DNA from: Nonomuraea turcica | GTDB lineage: Bacteria > Actinomycetota > Actinomycetes > Streptosporangiales > Streptosporangiaceae | Direction: 5' to 3' | Length of the DNA stretch: 64,000 nucleotides | NCBI RefSeq assembly: GCF_030718205.1 | Contig: NZ_JAUZQF010000007.1 | Location: forward strand, 310,001 to 374,000 | Notes under the pieces: generated by a model | The model's input: only the letters and a program-made list of their open reading frames with translations | What the model was told of the DNA's origin: nothing | Database searches by the model: none | In this document: in pieces, positions 62,213 through 64,000 of the stretch | How the letters are laid out: every line of letters begins with the position of its first letter | How positions within the stretch are numbered: position 1 is the stretch's first letter | Position numbers and translations under genes: made by a program

Positions 62213-63067
62213 TCAGAAAAGAGTCAGGGGCTCGTCATCGTCCATCGGCTCGGGCAGGGGTTCGAGCTGCGGCAGGCGGGCGCGTACGTCGTCGTGGAAA
62301 CGGCGGGCGAGCGTCAGCGCGTCGGCGTTGTCGGGGGTGTGGATGAAGACCGTCGGGGAGCGGCCTTCCCGCAGCCATGCGCAGACCGTGTTCAGCCAGG
62401 GCCGCCAGCCCTCCACCGTACGGTCGGTGGCGTCCCGGCCGAGGAAGCGGACAATCGGCCGGTCCGTCAGCGCCCTGGACCGGCGGGGCACCCGTGGCTT
62501 CTTGGTCCACGCGTCCCGCTCGGCGTCGCTGGTCGGCGGGGCGGCGAAGAGCGTGGTGGTGTCGAAGGGGACCCATTCGGCGTCGACGGCGGCCAGGACG
62601 CGCTCCAGGAGCCTTTCCGAGCGCTCGTCCTCGAAGAACGCCCGGTGGCGAACCTCCACCGCATACCGGTAGGACCGCGGGAGGCGGCGCAGGAAGGCTG
62701 CCAGGGTGCCGAGGTCCGCGGGGCCGAACGAGCCCGGCAGTTGCACCCACAGGGCATGCGTACGCGGCCCGAGCGGCTCCATGGCCTCCAGGAACGCGCG
62801 CAACTGGTCATCGGCGCCGGTCAGGCGGTGCTCGTGGGTGATGGGCTTGGGGAGTTTGCTGACGAAGCGGAAGTCCGGGCCGGTCTGGGCGGCCCATGAC
62901 TCCACGGTCGCCCTGGTCGGCGTCGCGTAGAACGTCGTGTTGCCCTCCACCGCGTTGCACCAGGTCGCGTACGCGCGCAGGCGCTCACCGGGCGGGAGCG
63001 GGCCGGCCAGGAACCGGCCCTGCCACGCCGCATGCGTCCACATCGCGCATCCCACATGAAGCCGCAT
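62213..63067 (-). CDS. DUF72 family protein
   Basis: A 284-residue TIM-barrel-like DUF72 protein. It begins MRLHVGCAMWTHAAWQGRF and has YATWCNAVEGNTTFYATP, FRFVSKLPKPITHEHRL, WVQLPGSFGP, AVEVRHRAFF and the late FIHTPDN, which are the conserved blocks. The function of the family is uncertain. ATG 63067 is used; the longer frame reads antisense to NAD kinase. It is divergent from nadK. Confidence 0.93.
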   Translation of the reverse strand: MRLHVGCAMWTHAAWQGRFLAGPLPPGERLRAYATWCNAVEGNTTFYATPTRATVESWAAQTGPDFRFVSKLPKPITHEHRLTGADDQLRAFLEAMEPLGPRTHALWVQLPGSFGPADLGTLAAFLRRLPRSYRYAVEVRHRAFFEDERSERLLERVLAAVDAEWVPFDTTTLFAAPPTSDAERDAWTKKPRVPRRSRALTDRPIVRFLGRDATDRTVEGWRPWLNTVCAWLREGRSPTVFIHTPDNADALTLARRFHDDVRARLPQLEPLPEPMDDDEPLTLF

Positions 63068-63131
63068 GAACGTGACGTTATCGGAGGTCCGTCGCGCGGG
63101 TAGGCGGTCTGGTGGCCGTAAGGTGGGCCTC

Positions 63132-63992
63132 ATGGGCATGGTCGGGACGGTCGGGCTGGTGCTGCACCCGCAGCGCGACTCCAAGAAGGCGATAGACACC
63201 ATCCTGCGCTGGGCGGCGGGCAAGGGTGCCACGGTGCTGGGGCTGCCCGAGGAGGTGGGCCGGATCGACTGCACCGCCGTGGCCGTGGACTCCGACACTC
63301 TCGTCGAGCGGGCCGACCTGCTGGTCGGGCTCGGCGGGGACGGGACGATGCTGCGCACCATGCGGCTGCTCGCCGGGCGCCCGACGCCCATCCTGGGGGT
63401 CAACCTGGGGCGCCTCGGGTTCCTCGCGGAAATCGACGTGGACGAGCTGGCGGACACGCTGTCGGCCATCGACGGGCACCGCTACACCATAGAGTCGCGG
63501 ATGGCGATCAGGAGCAGGGTCTTGGACGTGGACGTGACCGCGTTCAACGACATCGCGCTGGTGCGGATCCCGGGGGAAGGGCTGGCGGCGGTGTCCGTCA
63601 CCCCGGCGGGCAGCGATTTCGTGCGGTACGCCGCGGACGCGGTGATCGTGGCGACCTCCACCGGCTCGACCGCCTACAGCTTCTCCGCCGGAGGGCCCAT
63701 CGTGTCACCCCGGGTGGAGGCGATCCTGGTCGTGCCCGCCGCAGCGCACTCGGCGTTCAACCGGGCCCTGGTGCTGCCCGCGGACGAGGACGTCACGCTG
63801 GAGGTGCTGCCCAGCAGCGGGCGGCTGGCGGTCGAGGTGGACGGGGCCGTGGTCAGGCACCTGTGCCCCGGCGACCAGATCACGGTGAGCGCGTGGCCGG
63901 GGGCGGCCAAGGTCGTCCGGCTCGGCACCACGTTCTACGAACGGGCGCGGCGGAAGCTGCGCGTGGACGGCAGCACGGAAGCCTACGCCTAG
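63132..63992 (+). CDS. nadK: NAD kinase
   Basis: A 286-residue NAD(+) kinase that makes NADP+. GLGGDGTMLR is the catalytic GGDGT motif (about residues 68-73). GVNLGRLGFLAE and STGSTAYSFSAGGP match the NAD-binding part. The length is normal. ATG 63132 has AAGGTGG upstream; a longer frame from 63066 is less likely. Confidence 0.95.
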   Translation: MGMVGTVGLVLHPQRDSKKAIDTILRWAAGKGATVLGLPEEVGRIDCTAVAVDSDTLVERADLLVGLGGDGTMLRTMRLLAGRPTPILGVNLGRLGFLAEIDVDELADTLSAIDGHRYTIESRMAIRSRVLDVDVTAFNDIALVRIPGEGLAAVSVTPAGSDFVRYAADAVIVATSTGSTAYSFSAGGPIVSPRVEAILVVPAAAHSAFNRALVLPADEDVTLEVLPSSGRLAVEVDGAVVRHLCPGDQITVSAWPGAAKVVRLGTTFYERARRKLRVDGSTEAYA

Positions 63993-64000
63993 GCAGGCCC

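Overview
The window is about 70% G+C, uses many GTG starts and packs genes with 4-bp ATGA/GTGA overlaps. It also holds typical actinomycete families: an F420-dependent LLM oxidoreductase, a TIGR03086 protein, a CGNR regulator, an FG-GAP protein and B12-dependent methylmalonyl-CoA mutase. A chromosomal segment of a filamentous actinomycete of the Streptosporangiales (Nonomuraea-like) type fits best. That placement is inferred from gene content only.

Region 1 (1-13.0 kb): the tail of a DHA2-type MFS exporter, a cytochrome P450 and a secreted FG-GAP protein come first. They are followed by a tightly overlapped minus-strand operon: membrane-fusion adaptor, MacB-type ATPase, MacB-type permease, DUF5666 membrane protein, OmpR-type regulator and histidine kinase. 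A second adaptor is divergent. The divergent promoter region carries 11-bp direct repeats of the OmpR/PhoB kind. A PhoD-type phosphatase follows.

Region 2 (13.1-21.5 kb): mostly metabolic and maintenance genes. These are two HAD phosphatases, an alpha/beta hydrolase, a small membrane protein broken by two compensating frameshifts, ArfB (ribosome rescue), an FMN reductase, an acyl-ACP desaturase behind a palindromic operator, a coiled-coil protein, a DinB-like protein, an M20D amidohydrolase and a zinc alcohol dehydrogenase.

Region 3 (21.5-31.5 kb) is the most coherent module, a probable peptidoglycan-salvage locus. A five-gene Opp-type ABC importer runs into a tandem GNAT gene. These are followed by a NamZ-type exo-N-acetylmuramidase (DUF1343), MurQ (MurNAc-6-phosphate etherase) and a beta-lactamase-fold hydrolase resembling Bacillus AmiE. 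The predicted enzymes lack signal peptides, which suggests that imported muropeptides are taken apart in the cytosol. A similar TGAA-N6-TTACA element lies before the importer and between namZ and murQ. No MurNAc kinase is visible.

Region 4 (31.5-37.6 kb): VOC and LLM enzymes border a lower-density stretch with a truncated GntR gene, a LuxR-type regulator, two membrane proteins and a plasmid/ICE-type Rep remnant. This looks like a decayed accessory patch. A phosphotransferase and a small zinc-ribbon protein follow.

Region 5 (37.6-54.6 kb): a lipoprotein, an ABC-F protein with a probable leader peptide, a CGNR regulator, a 57-aa protein, a long-chain acyl-CoA ligase, an acyltransferase-like protein, MeaB, a receptor-like Ser/Thr kinase lying between meaB and mutB, MutB, MutA, a PGRP-type amidase, MtnA and a CASTOR/POLLUX-like ion channel.

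Region 6 (54.7-64 kb): an AAA ATPase with an odd start region, a C39-like peptidase, an S9 peptidase, an M20 peptidase, a TIGR03086 protein, a DUF427 protein, a PAP2-type membrane protein, a DUF72 protein and NAD kinase.

I saw no rRNA, tRNA, CRISPR array or intact insertion sequence.
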